The position numbers and the translations under genes were made by a program. Of a stretch of 9,683 nt of DNA, positions 1 to 5,722 are shown piece after piece. Origin of the DNA: Actinomycetota bacterium. GTDB lineage: Bacteria; Actinomycetota; Rubrobacteria; Rubrobacterales; Rubrobacteraceae. Under the pieces are notes generated by a model, which ran no database searches, was not told where the DNA came from, and was given only the letters and a program-made list of their open reading frames with translations. The DNA lies in the NCBI GenBank assembly GCA_020200675.1, contig JAIVIG010000022.1, forward strand, positions 1 through 9,683. The letters are read 5' to 3'. Position 1 is the stretch's first letter, and every line of letters begins with the position of its first letter.

Positions 1-1
1 C

Positions 2-133
2 GAGCGCAACAAGACGCTGACCGCCCTGGCGAACACCGAGCCCGTGGCGGGAGCGCAGCGGGGGGAAGCGCAGAGCTTGCAATCGCTACTTACCTTGACC
101 GGGATTCCCGCAGCGGATATCGTGACTATTTGA
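2..133 (+). CDS. Probable 3' tail of an unidentified upstream gene (partial)
   Basis: An open frame runs from the left edge to a TGA at 131-133, giving 43 residues that begin ERNKTLTALANTEPV. I do not recognise the family. The first sixteen codons (2-49) all end in G or C, as in the real genes of this window, which argues for true coding sequence. After about position 85 that bias fades. There the frame enters DNA that resembles the acoA promoter region (83-160), so the last dozen or so residues may be encoded by duplicated regulatory DNA and the natural C-terminus may be lost. Frame 1 is also open from the edge to about 215, but its codon bias is poorer, and frame 3 closes at 18-20. The start lies outside the window, so length and function cannot be judged. 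Confidence 0.4.
   Translation, partial: ERNKTLTALANTEPVAGAQRGEAQSLQSLLTLTGIPAADIVTI
95..123 (+). promoter_or_regulatory. Sigma-70-type promoter, diverged copy of the aco promoter
   Basis: TTGACC (95-100), a 17-base spacer and TATCGT (118-123) form a plausible -35/-10 pair. The same arrangement, TTGACC-17-TATCAT, occurs at 1257-1285 in front of acoA. The flanking bases and the distance to the following ATG are nearly the same in both places, three bases apart. Transcription would start near 130 and read through the decayed acoA start (161-238) into the alpha/beta hydrolase at 286. Conservation of both hexamers and of the spacer length, while the spacer itself has diverged, suggests the copy may still work. 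That is inference. Confidence 0.5.
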
Positions 134-160
134 ACAAAAGGACCCGGGGAAGGGGACTTC

Positions 161-238
161 ATGACGGAGGTTGCCGGCACGAGAAAGCCGGGCAAGTAGG
201 CTCTGCTAGATGCTGATCGAACGATGAGCAGCAACCGA
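161..238 (+). pseudogene. Decayed duplicate of the acoA 5' end (about 26 codons, internal stop)
   Basis: The bases from ATG at 161 match the start of acoA (1326 onward) without gaps through position 226; I count about 51 identical bases of 66. The frame reads MTEVAGTRKPGK, then TAG (197-199) where acoA has GAG (Glu13), and then resumes as ALLDADRTM against ALLDAYRTM in acoA. The ribosome binding region just before the ATG is also shared, about 17 of 21 bases (140-160 against 1305-1325). Similarity fades after about 238, and the frame finally closes at 263-265. The piece cannot make a functional E1 alpha. It could still be translated as a 12-residue peptide (161-199) with a good purine-rich ribosome binding site, upstream of the hydrolase gene. 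Confidence 0.75.
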
Positions 239-285
239 TTATCGGACAGAACGAGCGCCAACTAACCCTGGAGAAGGGAGCCATG

Positions 286-1179
286 ATGCCGGAGTTCGAG
301 ACGGGTGACGTACGAGCGAACGGGTTGCGATTTCACTACCTGGAGATGGGCGAGGGACCGCTGGCGCTGTGCCTGCACGGATTCCCGGACTCTCCCTGGA
401 CCTACCGCTATCTCCTTCCCGAGCTGGCCGAGGCCGGCTACCGGGCGGTGGCCCCGTTCAACCGGGGATTCGCGCCGACGGAGGTTCCGGCCGACCGCCA
501 CCACGTTCATACCAGCACCATGGTCGCCGACGCGGTCGCTCTCCACGAAGCACTCGGCGGGGACGGCGACGCCGTGCTCATCGCCCACGATTGGGGGGCG
601 GTAGCCGCCTGGGGGGCCGCGGGTCACGCGCCCGCGCGCTGGCGCCAGTGCGCCATCTTGAACATACCTCCGTTCCAGGTCTTTGGAGCAAACCTGTTCA
701 GCTACGACCAGATCAAGCGTTCTTTCTACTTCTGGTTCTTTCAGATGCAAGCAGTCGCCGAGGAGATCATATCGGCGGATGACTTCGCCTTTATCGACCG
801 TATATGGCAGGACTGGTCTCCCAGCTACGATGCGACGGAGGATCTGCCGTACGTGAAAGAGTGCCTGAGAGATCCGGCCCACTTCCAAACCGCTCTGGGC
901 TACTACTGGGGGCAATTCGAGCCTGCTCGAATGGGCTCGGCAATGTGGGCGGAGGAGCAGGAAGCTGCGTGGGGACGGCCGATCACCCAACCTATCCTCT
1001 ATCTGCACGGTACCCAGGACGGTTGTCATGGCCTTAACGGGGAGCAAGTGAAGGAGGTACCAGCTCACCTTGGAGAAGGCTCTGAGTCCGAGCTGATCGA
1101 GGGGGTTGGCCACTTTATGCTCGTTGAGAGACCAGAGGAGATCAACGGCCGGATCTTGCGGTTCCTTGGCAAGGCTTAG
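286..1179 (+). CDS. Alpha/beta hydrolase, epoxide hydrolase/haloalkane dehalogenase type
   Basis: Soluble alpha/beta hydrolase of 297 residues. Positions below count from the ATG at 283, so subtract one for the start chosen here. HGFPDSPWTYR (32-42) supplies the oxyanion-hole HG-P element. HDWGA (102-106) places Asp103 at the nucleophile elbow; Asp instead of Ser is typical of epoxide hydrolases and haloalkane dehalogenases. Asp246 (LHGTQDG) and His277 (GVGHFM) would complete the triad. The region from about 135 to 225 is a cap rich in Trp, Tyr and Phe (SFYFWFFQ 147-154, GYYWGQF 206-212), and its tyrosines would fit an epoxide hydrolase. The substrate cannot be told from sequence. Two ATGs are adjacent (283 and 286); the purine-rich GAGAAGGGAG (271-280) is better spaced, 5 bases, for 286. 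The gene follows the duplicated aco promoter and decayed acoA start and precedes acoA itself, so co-expression with acetoin catabolism is plausible but unproven. Confidence 0.88.
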   Translation: MPEFETGDVRANGLRFHYLEMGEGPLALCLHGFPDSPWTYRYLLPELAEAGYRAVAPFNRGFAPTEVPADRHHVHTSTMVADAVALHEALGGDGDAVLIAHDWGAVAAWGAAGHAPARWRQCAILNIPPFQVFGANLFSYDQIKRSFYFWFFQMQAVAEEIISADDFAFIDRIWQDWSPSYDATEDLPYVKECLRDPAHFQTALGYYWGQFEPARMGSAMWAEEQEAAWGRPITQPILYLHGTQDGCHGLNGEQVKEVPAHLGEGSESELIEGVGHFMLVERPEEINGRILRFLGKA

Positions 1180-1188
1180 GGATGGCCT

Positions 1189-1223
1189 CGTTGCCCAACG
1201 GGACGCGGCGTATCGCGACGCCG
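1189..1223 (+). other. Two small inverted repeats after the hydrolase stop
   Basis: CGTTG-CC-CAACG (1189-1200) and CGGCGT-ATCGCG-ACGCCG (1206-1223) are perfect short inverted repeats 10 bases after the hydrolase stop codon and about 34 bases before the -35 box of the aco promoter. Neither has a T-run, so they are weak candidates for an intrinsic terminator. The second could equally be an operator for the aco promoter. Short palindromes are common by chance in DNA of this GC content. Confidence 0.25.
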
Positions 1224-1256
1224 GCGAGATGGAGCGACGCGGTGTCTCTACAGACC

Positions 1257-1285
1257 TTGACCGGCGCTTGCGCCAGATCTATCAT
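1257..1285 (+). promoter_or_regulatory. Main promoter of the aco operon (sigma-70 type)
   Basis: TTGACC (1257-1262), a 17-base spacer and TATCAT (1280-1285) resemble the consensus in both hexamers and have ideal spacing. The predicted start is near 1292, leaving a leader of about 34 bases that carries the purine-rich site GGGAAAGGGGG (1311-1321) before the acoA ATG. A diverged copy lies at 95-123. I saw no sigma-54-type GG/GC element here, although acetoin operons in Pseudomonas and Bacillus are driven by sigma-54 with the AcoR activator. Control here must therefore differ. Confidence 0.6.
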
Positions 1286-1325
1286 GGCGGTTCACACAAA
1301 ATAAGCACCTGGGAAAGGGGGCTTC

Positions 1326-2315
1326 ATGACAGAGGTTGCTGGCGCGAGGGAGCTAAGCAAGGAGGCTTTGCTCGATGCTTACCGGACAATGCGCACGATC
1401 CGGGAGTTCGAGGAGCGGTTGCACACGGAGTTCGCGACCGGTGAGATCCCGGGCTTCGTGCACCTGTACGCGGGCGAGGAGGCCATCGCCGCTGGCGTCA
1501 TGGCCCACCTCGACGAGAACGACTACGTAGCGAGCACACACCGCGGGCACGGCCACTCCATCGCCAAGGGTTGCGACGTCAAGGGGATGATGTTCGAGAT
1601 CTACGGCAAGGACGAGGGCATCTGCCGCGGCAAGGGCGGCTCTATGCACATCGCCGACCTGGACAAAGGAATGCTCGGCGCGAACGGCATTGTCGGTGGC
1701 GGCCCGCCGCTGGTCTGCGGCGTCGGTCTCTCCGCCAAGGTGCGCGGCACGAAGCAGGTCGGTGTCTCCTTCACCGGTGACGGCGGCGCCAACCAGGGCA
1801 CGTTCCTGGAGAGCCTCAACCTGGCGAGCGTCTGGGACCTTCCCGTAGTCTTCATCATGGAGAATAACGGCTACGCCGAGGCGACGGCCCAAGCATTCTC
1901 CAGCAAGGGCATAGACATCGCCAAGAGAGCCGACGGCTTCTCCATGCCCGGCGTCGTCGTGGACGGCCACGACTTCTTCGCGGTCTACGAGGCGGCGGGC
2001 GAGGCGATAAAGCGTGCCCGCGAGGGTGGCGGCCCGTCCCTGGTAGAGTGCAAGGTCAACCGCTACTACGGCCACTTCGAGGGTGACGCCCAGACCTACC
2101 GCGGCGAGAACGAGGTCGAGGAGATCCGCAAGGAGAAAGACTGCCTGATGCTCTTCCGCCAGCGCGTCACCTCCGCCGACCTCGTCGAGGAAGAAGATCT
2201 CGACAAGATCGACGAGGAGGGCAAGGCGCTCATAGACGAGGCCGTCGAGGAGGCCAAGGCCGCTCCTGAGCCCGATCCCGACAAGCTGCTCACCGACGTC
2301 TACGTATCTTATTAG
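1326..2315 (+). CDS. acoA: Acetoin dehydrogenase E1 alpha subunit (TPP-dependent)
   Basis: Thiamine-diphosphate-binding alpha subunit of the acetoin:acceptor oxidoreductase, 329 residues, a normal length for AcoA. With AcoB it cleaves acetoin and passes the acetyl unit to the E2 lipoyl group, releasing acetaldehyde. GFVHLYAGEEA (43-53) and THRGHGHSIAKG (71-82) are typical of 2-oxo acid dehydrogenase E1 alpha proteins. GKGGSMHIAD (102-111) followed by GMLGANGIVGGG (115-126) is the AcoA/PdhA signature. The TPP/Mg motif runs from GDGGANQG (151-158) to NN (180-181). The C-terminal third is acidic (EEEDLDKIDEEGKALIDEAVEEA). The long match of residues 87-126 to acetoin rather than pyruvate enzymes, together with acoX downstream, supports acetoin as substrate, but pyruvate or another 2-oxo acid cannot be excluded. 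The ATG has a good ribosome binding site. It is the first gene of acoABCX; its 5' end is duplicated at 161-238. Confidence 0.92.
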   Translation: MTEVAGARELSKEALLDAYRTMRTIREFEERLHTEFATGEIPGFVHLYAGEEAIAAGVMAHLDENDYVASTHRGHGHSIAKGCDVKGMMFEIYGKDEGICRGKGGSMHIADLDKGMLGANGIVGGGPPLVCGVGLSAKVRGTKQVGVSFTGDGGANQGTFLESLNLASVWDLPVVFIMENNGYAEATAQAFSSKGIDIAKRADGFSMPGVVVDGHDFFAVYEAAGEAIKRAREGGGPSLVECKVNRYYGHFEGDAQTYRGENEVEEIRKEKDCLMLFRQRVTSADLVEEEDLDKIDEEGKALIDEAVEEAKAAPEPDPDKLLTDVYVSY

Positions 2316-2378
2316 CCGTTAGCGGTCAGCCGTTAGCAATCAGCAAGAAGAAAAAGTTGACTACTGAAGGCTGACCGC
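2316..2378 (+). repeat. Intergenic REP-like inverted repeat between acoA and acoB
   Basis: GCCGTTAGC occurs twice in tandem (2315-2323 and 2329-2337). The bases 2323-2342 pair with 2358-2377 as an imperfect inverted repeat with 16 of 20 positions complementary, including a perfect 10-base outer stem (GCGGTCAGCC 2322-2331 with GGCTGACCGC 2369-2378). The loop is short and A-rich (2343-2357). The RNA should fold into a stable hairpin ending about 10 bases before the acoB ribosome binding site. It has no trailing T-run, so a complete terminator is unlikely. A dispersed palindromic element, an mRNA processing or stabilising site, or partial attenuation within the operon would all fit. Confidence 0.6.
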
Positions 2379-2387
2379 AAGACCGAA

Positions 2388-2393
2388 AGGAGG
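2388..2393 (+). promoter_or_regulatory. Strong ribosome binding site fixing the acoB TTG start
   Basis: AGGAGG lies exactly six bases before TTG at 2400-2402. The protein beginning there (M-ARTISFMQAINEAL) has the usual E1 beta N-terminus. No ATG or GTG is better placed. Confidence 0.8.
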
Positions 2394-2399
2394 AAGATT

Positions 2400-3419
2400 T
2401 TGGCTCGCACGATCAGCTTTATGCAGGCGATCAACGAGGCGCTCGCGCAGGAGATGGAGCGGGACGAGACCGTGGTGGTCTTCGGGGAGGACAACGTCGG
2501 CGGGGCGGGTAGCCCGGGTGAGATGGACGCCTGGGGAGGCGTTATGGGCGTCACCAAGGGGCTCTACGGGAAGTTCCCGGAGCGCACCCTGGACACCCCG
2601 ATCAGCGAATCGGCCTTTATAGGCGCGGCGGCGGGGGCGGCCTGCTCCGGGCTGCGCCCGGTCGCGGAGCTCATGTTCGTGGACTTCTTCGGCGTGTGCA
2701 TGGACCAGATCTACAACCAGGCCGCCAAATTCCGCTATATGTTCGGCGGCAAGGCCAAGACCCCGATGGTCATAAGGACGATGTTCGGGGCCGGCATCCG
2801 GGCCGCGAGCCAGCACTCCCAGAGCCTCTACCCGATCTTTACTCACATCCCCGGCCTCAAGGTCGTCGTGCCATCCAACCCGTACGACGCTAAGGGACTC
2901 TTGATCTCTTCTATCCGCGATGACGACCCCGTGATCTTCTTCGAGAACAAGGTGCTCTACGCGGTCGAGGGTGACGTCCCGGAGGAACCTTACACCGTGC
3001 CCCTCGGCGAAGCCGAGTTCGTGCGCGAAGGCGACGACGTGACCATCGTTGCCGTAGGACGAATGGTACAGATGGCCGAGCAGGCCGCCGAGCAGCTCGC
3101 CGACGACGGCATCGAGTGCGAGATCGTGGACCCGAGGACCACCTCGCCGCTGGACGAGGACACGATCTACGAGAGCGTCGAGAATACGGGACGCCTCGTG
3201 GTCGTGGACGAGGCGAACCCCAGGTGCGGCTTCGCCACCGACGTAGTGGCCCTCGTCTCCCAAAACTGCTTCGAGGACCTGAAGGCCGCCCCGAAGATGG
3301 TCACGGCCCCGCACACGCCTCCGCCCTTCTCTCCGGCGCTAGAGGACCTCTACGTCCCCGACGCCGAGCGGGTCGCGAAGGCCGTGAAGGAGACCGTCGG
3401 TCAGGGCGTAGCCTCTTGA
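2400..3419 (+). CDS. acoB: Acetoin dehydrogenase E1 beta subunit
   Basis: Transketolase-type beta subunit of the E1 heterotetramer, 339 residues, a standard length. The pyrimidine/TPP-binding domain covers about residues 4-180 and the transketolase C-terminal domain about 195-330. VVVFGEDNVGG (25-35) and TLDTPISE (63-70) are family hallmarks. Glu70 corresponds to the TPP-activating glutamate, and His139 (ASQHSQS) matches the conserved active-site histidine of E1 beta proteins. FVDFFGVCMDQIYNQAAKFRY (93-113) is the usual interface helix. The gene starts with TTG behind a very good ribosome binding site, and the stop codon overlaps the acoC start (TTGA at 3416-3419), so the two are translationally coupled. 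A pyruvate E1 beta is the main alternative. The neighbouring hydrolase-type E2 and acoX favour acetoin. Confidence 0.92.
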   Translation: MARTISFMQAINEALAQEMERDETVVVFGEDNVGGAGSPGEMDAWGGVMGVTKGLYGKFPERTLDTPISESAFIGAAAGAACSGLRPVAELMFVDFFGVCMDQIYNQAAKFRYMFGGKAKTPMVIRTMFGAGIRAASQHSQSLYPIFTHIPGLKVVVPSNPYDAKGLLISSIRDDDPVIFFENKVLYAVEGDVPEEPYTVPLGEAEFVREGDDVTIVAVGRMVQMAEQAAEQLADDGIECEIVDPRTTSPLDEDTIYESVENTGRLVVVDEANPRCGFATDVVALVSQNCFEDLKAAPKMVTAPHTPPPFSPALEDLYVPDAERVAKAVKETVGQGVAS

Positions 3420-4546
3420 GCGAGACGCAGCAGATCACCAAGCTCGGGATGCCCAAGTGGGGGCTCTCGATGACCGAGGGGACGGTCGTCCAGTGGCTCG
3501 TCGAGGAGGGGACGGAGCTGAGCTCCGGCGACGAGGTCATAGAGGTCGAGAGCGAGAAGATCAACAACGCCGTCGAGACCCCGGCCGCCGGGGTCTTGCG
3601 GCGCCGAGTCGCCGAAGAGGGCGACGTAATACCCGTGGGCGGCATCCTCGGGGTCATCGCCCCTCCCGACGTCTCCGACGAGGATATAGACTCCTACGTC
3701 GAGGAGTTCCAGGCCAACTTCGACCCGGAGGAGGCGGCAGAGGAGGCTGGCGGCCCCGAGCCCGAGAAGGTAGAAGTAGGCGGCACGCAGATCCAGTACC
3801 TCAAGGTCGGCGAGGGCGAAGGTCCCCCTATCGTCCTGCTTCACGGCTTCGGCGGCGACATCAACATCTGGGTCTTCAACCAGGAGGCCCTGGCGGCCGA
3901 GCACACCGTCTACGCTCTCGACCTGCCCGGACACGGTGGGTCCACAAAGGACGTCGGTGAAGGCGACCTCGACTCCTTCGTGGAGGTGGTAGCGGACTTT
4001 CTGGACGAGATGGGCGTAGAGAGGGCCCATCTCGTCGGTCACTCGATGGGCGGCGGTATCGCGGGCTCGTTCGCGCTCGCGCACCCCGACAGGGTCGCTT
4101 CGCTCGTCCTCGTCGCCAGCGCGGGGCTTGGGGAGGAGATCAACGGCGACTACATAGAGGGCTTCATCGCCGCGAATAGGCGCAAGGAGATGAAGAACGT
4201 CCTGGGGATGCTCTTCGCCGACCCCGACCTCGTGAATCGCCAGCTGATCCAGGACGTCATGAAGTTCAAGCGGATGGACGGGGTAGACGAAGCTTTGCGC
4301 GCCGTGGCCGACAAGGTGTTCCCGGACGGCAAGCAGGCCGACGTGCCTGACCTCTCTGGGGTGGAGGTCCCGATCCTGGCGATCTGGGGCCGCGAGGACA
4401 ATATAGTCCCCCACTCTCACGCCGAGAACCTGCCGGAGCACGCACGCGTGGAGGTCCTCGACGACACGGGGCACATGCCACAGATGGAGGCCGCGGGTAA
4501 GGTGAACCGCCTGATCGGAGATTCCCTCGACGGCTCCGGCTCCTAG
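3416..4546 (+). CDS. acoC: Acetoin dehydrogenase E2: lipoyl domain fused to alpha/beta hydrolase
   Basis: E2 component of the acetoin dehydrogenase complex, 376 residues from TTG at 3416. The N-terminal lipoyl domain (about 5-82) begins ITKLGMPKWGLSMTEGTV and carries the lipoylation site EVESEKINNAVE, with Lys48 as the expected attachment residue. An acidic linker (86-118, rich in Asp, Glu and Ala) follows. The C-terminal domain (about 122-370) is an alpha/beta hydrolase: HGFGGD (143-148), the nucleophile elbow GHSMGG with Ser210, Asp328 (GREDN) and His353 (DTGHMP). There is no classical chloramphenicol-acetyltransferase-type E2 domain with HxxxDG and no recognisable peripheral-subunit-binding domain. 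This layout matches the AcoC type known from Pseudomonas putida and Cupriavidus. The frame is open upstream to 3116, but that part lies inside acoB and is spurious. The TTG overlaps the acoB stop and sits just before the lipoyl domain. Its ribosome binding site is weak, consistent with coupling to acoB. Confidence 0.9.
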   Translation: MSETQQITKLGMPKWGLSMTEGTVVQWLVEEGTELSSGDEVIEVESEKINNAVETPAAGVLRRRVAEEGDVIPVGGILGVIAPPDVSDEDIDSYVEEFQANFDPEEAAEEAGGPEPEKVEVGGTQIQYLKVGEGEGPPIVLLHGFGGDINIWVFNQEALAAEHTVYALDLPGHGGSTKDVGEGDLDSFVEVVADFLDEMGVERAHLVGHSMGGGIAGSFALAHPDRVASLVLVASAGLGEEINGDYIEGFIAANRRKEMKNVLGMLFADPDLVNRQLIQDVMKFKRMDGVDEALRAVADKVFPDGKQADVPDLSGVEVPILAIWGREDNIVPHSHAENLPEHARVEVLDDTGHMPQMEAAGKVNRLIGDSLDGSGS

Positions 4547-4552
4547 CAGCCG

Positions 4553-5587
4553 TTGTCCGGCGAAGTAACCGTCGGCGTCGTCGCCAACCCCGCCTCGGGC
4601 CGCGACATCCGGCGGCTCGTGGCGGGGGCCTCCGTCTTCGACAACACCGAGAAGGGCAACATGGTCTACCGGCTGATGGTGGGCCTCGGGGCCGTGGGTG
4701 TCGGGCGCATCCTCATGATGCCCGCCGCCTCCGGTCTCTCCGACGCTCTGGACCGAACCCTACGCTCCCACGCCGCCGGGGGGCGCGCGGCGCTCCCGGA
4801 CCTCGAACTCGTCGAGATGACCGTCCGCCACACCGCCCGTGACACGGTATGCGCCGTCGAGGAGATGGTCGGACGCGACGTCGCGGCCATCGTGGTGCTC
4901 GGCGGTGACGGCACGAACCGCCTCGTCGCCCGCCACTGCCGGGACGTACCGCTCTGTACCCTCTCCACCGGAACCAACAACGCCTTCCCCGCCATGCGCG
5001 AGGCAACCGTCGCCGGTCTCGCTACCGGGCTCGTAGCCTCCGGGCAAACGGGAGAAGAAGCTCTACGACGAGAGAAGATATTGCGCGTCGGCGTGAACGG
5101 CGAGGCGGACCGTGACTGCGCGCTCGTAGACGTGGCGGTCTCGGCGGATCGCTTCGTCGGAGCGCGGGCGCTGTGGCGGCCGGAGGAGATCTCCGAGATC
5201 TTCGTCGCCTCCGCCTCCCCGGACGCCGTCGGCCTCTCGTCGGTGGCCGGCCTGCTCGACCCGACGCCCCGCTCCGCCCCCTACGGCCTCCACCTGCGCC
5301 TCACCGACCCGGAGGAGGCCGAGACGGTGTTGACCGTCCCGCTCGCGCCGGGCCTCGTCGTGCCGGTCGGCGTGTCCGAGACGAGGCGCATGCTACCGGG
5401 AGAGACGACCGAGATAGAGCCCGTATCGGGCAGCATCGCGCTCGACGGCGAGCGCGAGATAGAGGTCGGGCCCGAAGATCGCGTGGAGGTAAGTATCGAC
5501 ATGGGCGGTCCGCTGACCATAGACGTCGGGGCGGTTATGCAAGAAGCGGCCCGGCGCGGTCTGTTGAACGGTGATCTTCACGCCTGA
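4553..5587 (+). CDS. acoX: AcoX, ATP-NAD kinase-like protein of acetoin catabolism
   Basis: Protein of 344 residues in the ATP-NAD/AcoX kinase family. GVVANPASGRDIRRL (8-22) opens the N-terminal nucleotide-binding domain. VVLGGDGTNR (114-123) is the GGDG motif shared with NAD and diacylglycerol kinases, followed by STGTNNAFP (138-146). GSIALDGEREIEV (293-305) matches the all-beta C-terminal region of NAD kinases. AcoX is encoded in many acetoin operons, but its biochemical role is unsettled; ATP- or polyphosphate-dependent NAD phosphorylation is a prediction from the fold. The gene begins six bases after the acoC stop with TTG at 4553. There is no clear ribosome binding site, so translation probably depends on acoC. 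An alternative in-frame start is ATG at 4661, but it would remove the conserved N-terminal GVVANPASGRD strand. It is the last gene of the operon in this window. Confidence 0.85.
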   Translation: MSGEVTVGVVANPASGRDIRRLVAGASVFDNTEKGNMVYRLMVGLGAVGVGRILMMPAASGLSDALDRTLRSHAAGGRAALPDLELVEMTVRHTARDTVCAVEEMVGRDVAAIVVLGGDGTNRLVARHCRDVPLCTLSTGTNNAFPAMREATVAGLATGLVASGQTGEEALRREKILRVGVNGEADRDCALVDVAVSADRFVGARALWRPEEISEIFVASASPDAVGLSSVAGLLDPTPRSAPYGLHLRLTDPEEAETVLTVPLAPGLVVPVGVSETRRMLPGETTEIEPVSGSIALDGEREIEVGPEDRVEVSIDMGGPLTIDVGAVMQEAARRGLLNGDLHA

Positions 5588-5617
5588 GCTCGGTCGAGTC
5601 CCACAGTCGAACGTCGC

Positions 5618-5663
5618 ATCCGACGGTTAGCGGACGTCTCGGATCGGGGATCTGCAGCCCCGA
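5618..5663 (+). promoter_or_regulatory. Two inverted repeats between acoX and the dehydrogenase promoter
   Basis: ATCCGA (5618-5623) pairs with TCGGAT (5639-5644) across 15 bases. TCGGGG (5644-5649) pairs with CCCCGA (5658-5663) across eight bases, and that spacer contains CTGCAG. Neither stem is followed by T residues, so a classical terminator for the aco operon is not seen. The second repeat ends 22 bases before the TATAAT at 5686, on the position where a -35 box would sit. This is the expected place for an operator or activator site. Rest of the gap 5588-5685: nothing else recognised. Confidence 0.35.
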
Positions 5664-5685
5664 CAGCATCGCTCTCGGCGACCTC

Positions 5686-5691
5686 TATAAT
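5686..5691 (+). promoter_or_regulatory. Perfect -10 box (TATAAT) of the dehydrogenase gene
   Basis: TATAAT at 5686-5691 matches the -10 consensus exactly. No good -35 hexamer lies 16-18 bases upstream; the nearest candidate, CCGACA at 5660-5665, is 20 bases away. The predicted start is near 5698, leaving a leader of about 25 bases that carries AAAGGGGAAA (5711-5720) and then TTG at 5723. The in-frame ATG at 5690 lies inside this -10 box, so it cannot be the start codon if this promoter is used. Confidence 0.6.
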
Positions 5692-5722
5692 GTCTCTGCT
5701 CGCGCGTGGGAAAGGGGAAATA

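Noticed and set aside
83..1325. Insertion sequence or transposon carrying the hydrolase between the two acoA 5' copies
   Set aside because: No transposase, no terminal inverted repeats, and the repeated flanks (over 150 bases, diverged) are far longer than target-site duplications; tandem duplication or recombination fits better.
1106..1444. 112-codon plus-strand frame spanning the hydrolase-acoA gap
   Set aside because: It overlaps both genes in another frame, spans the aco promoter, and shows no conserved motif.
3116..3415. In-frame upstream extension of the acoC frame giving a 476-residue protein
   Set aside because: It lies in the wrong frame inside acoB, is low-complexity Arg/Gly-rich, and the lipoyl domain begins only after the TTG at 3416.
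3401..4474. 357-codon open frame on the minus strand across acoC, with similar long minus-strand frames across acoB, acoA and the hydrolase
   Set aside because: They are the complement-strand shadows expected from high GC third positions; the translations show no domains and the plus-strand genes are clear.
5690..5722. ATG at 5690 as start of the dehydrogenase
   Set aside because: The ATG overlaps the TATAAT box and the eleven added residues do not belong to the family N-terminus, which begins at TTG 5723 behind a good ribosome site.
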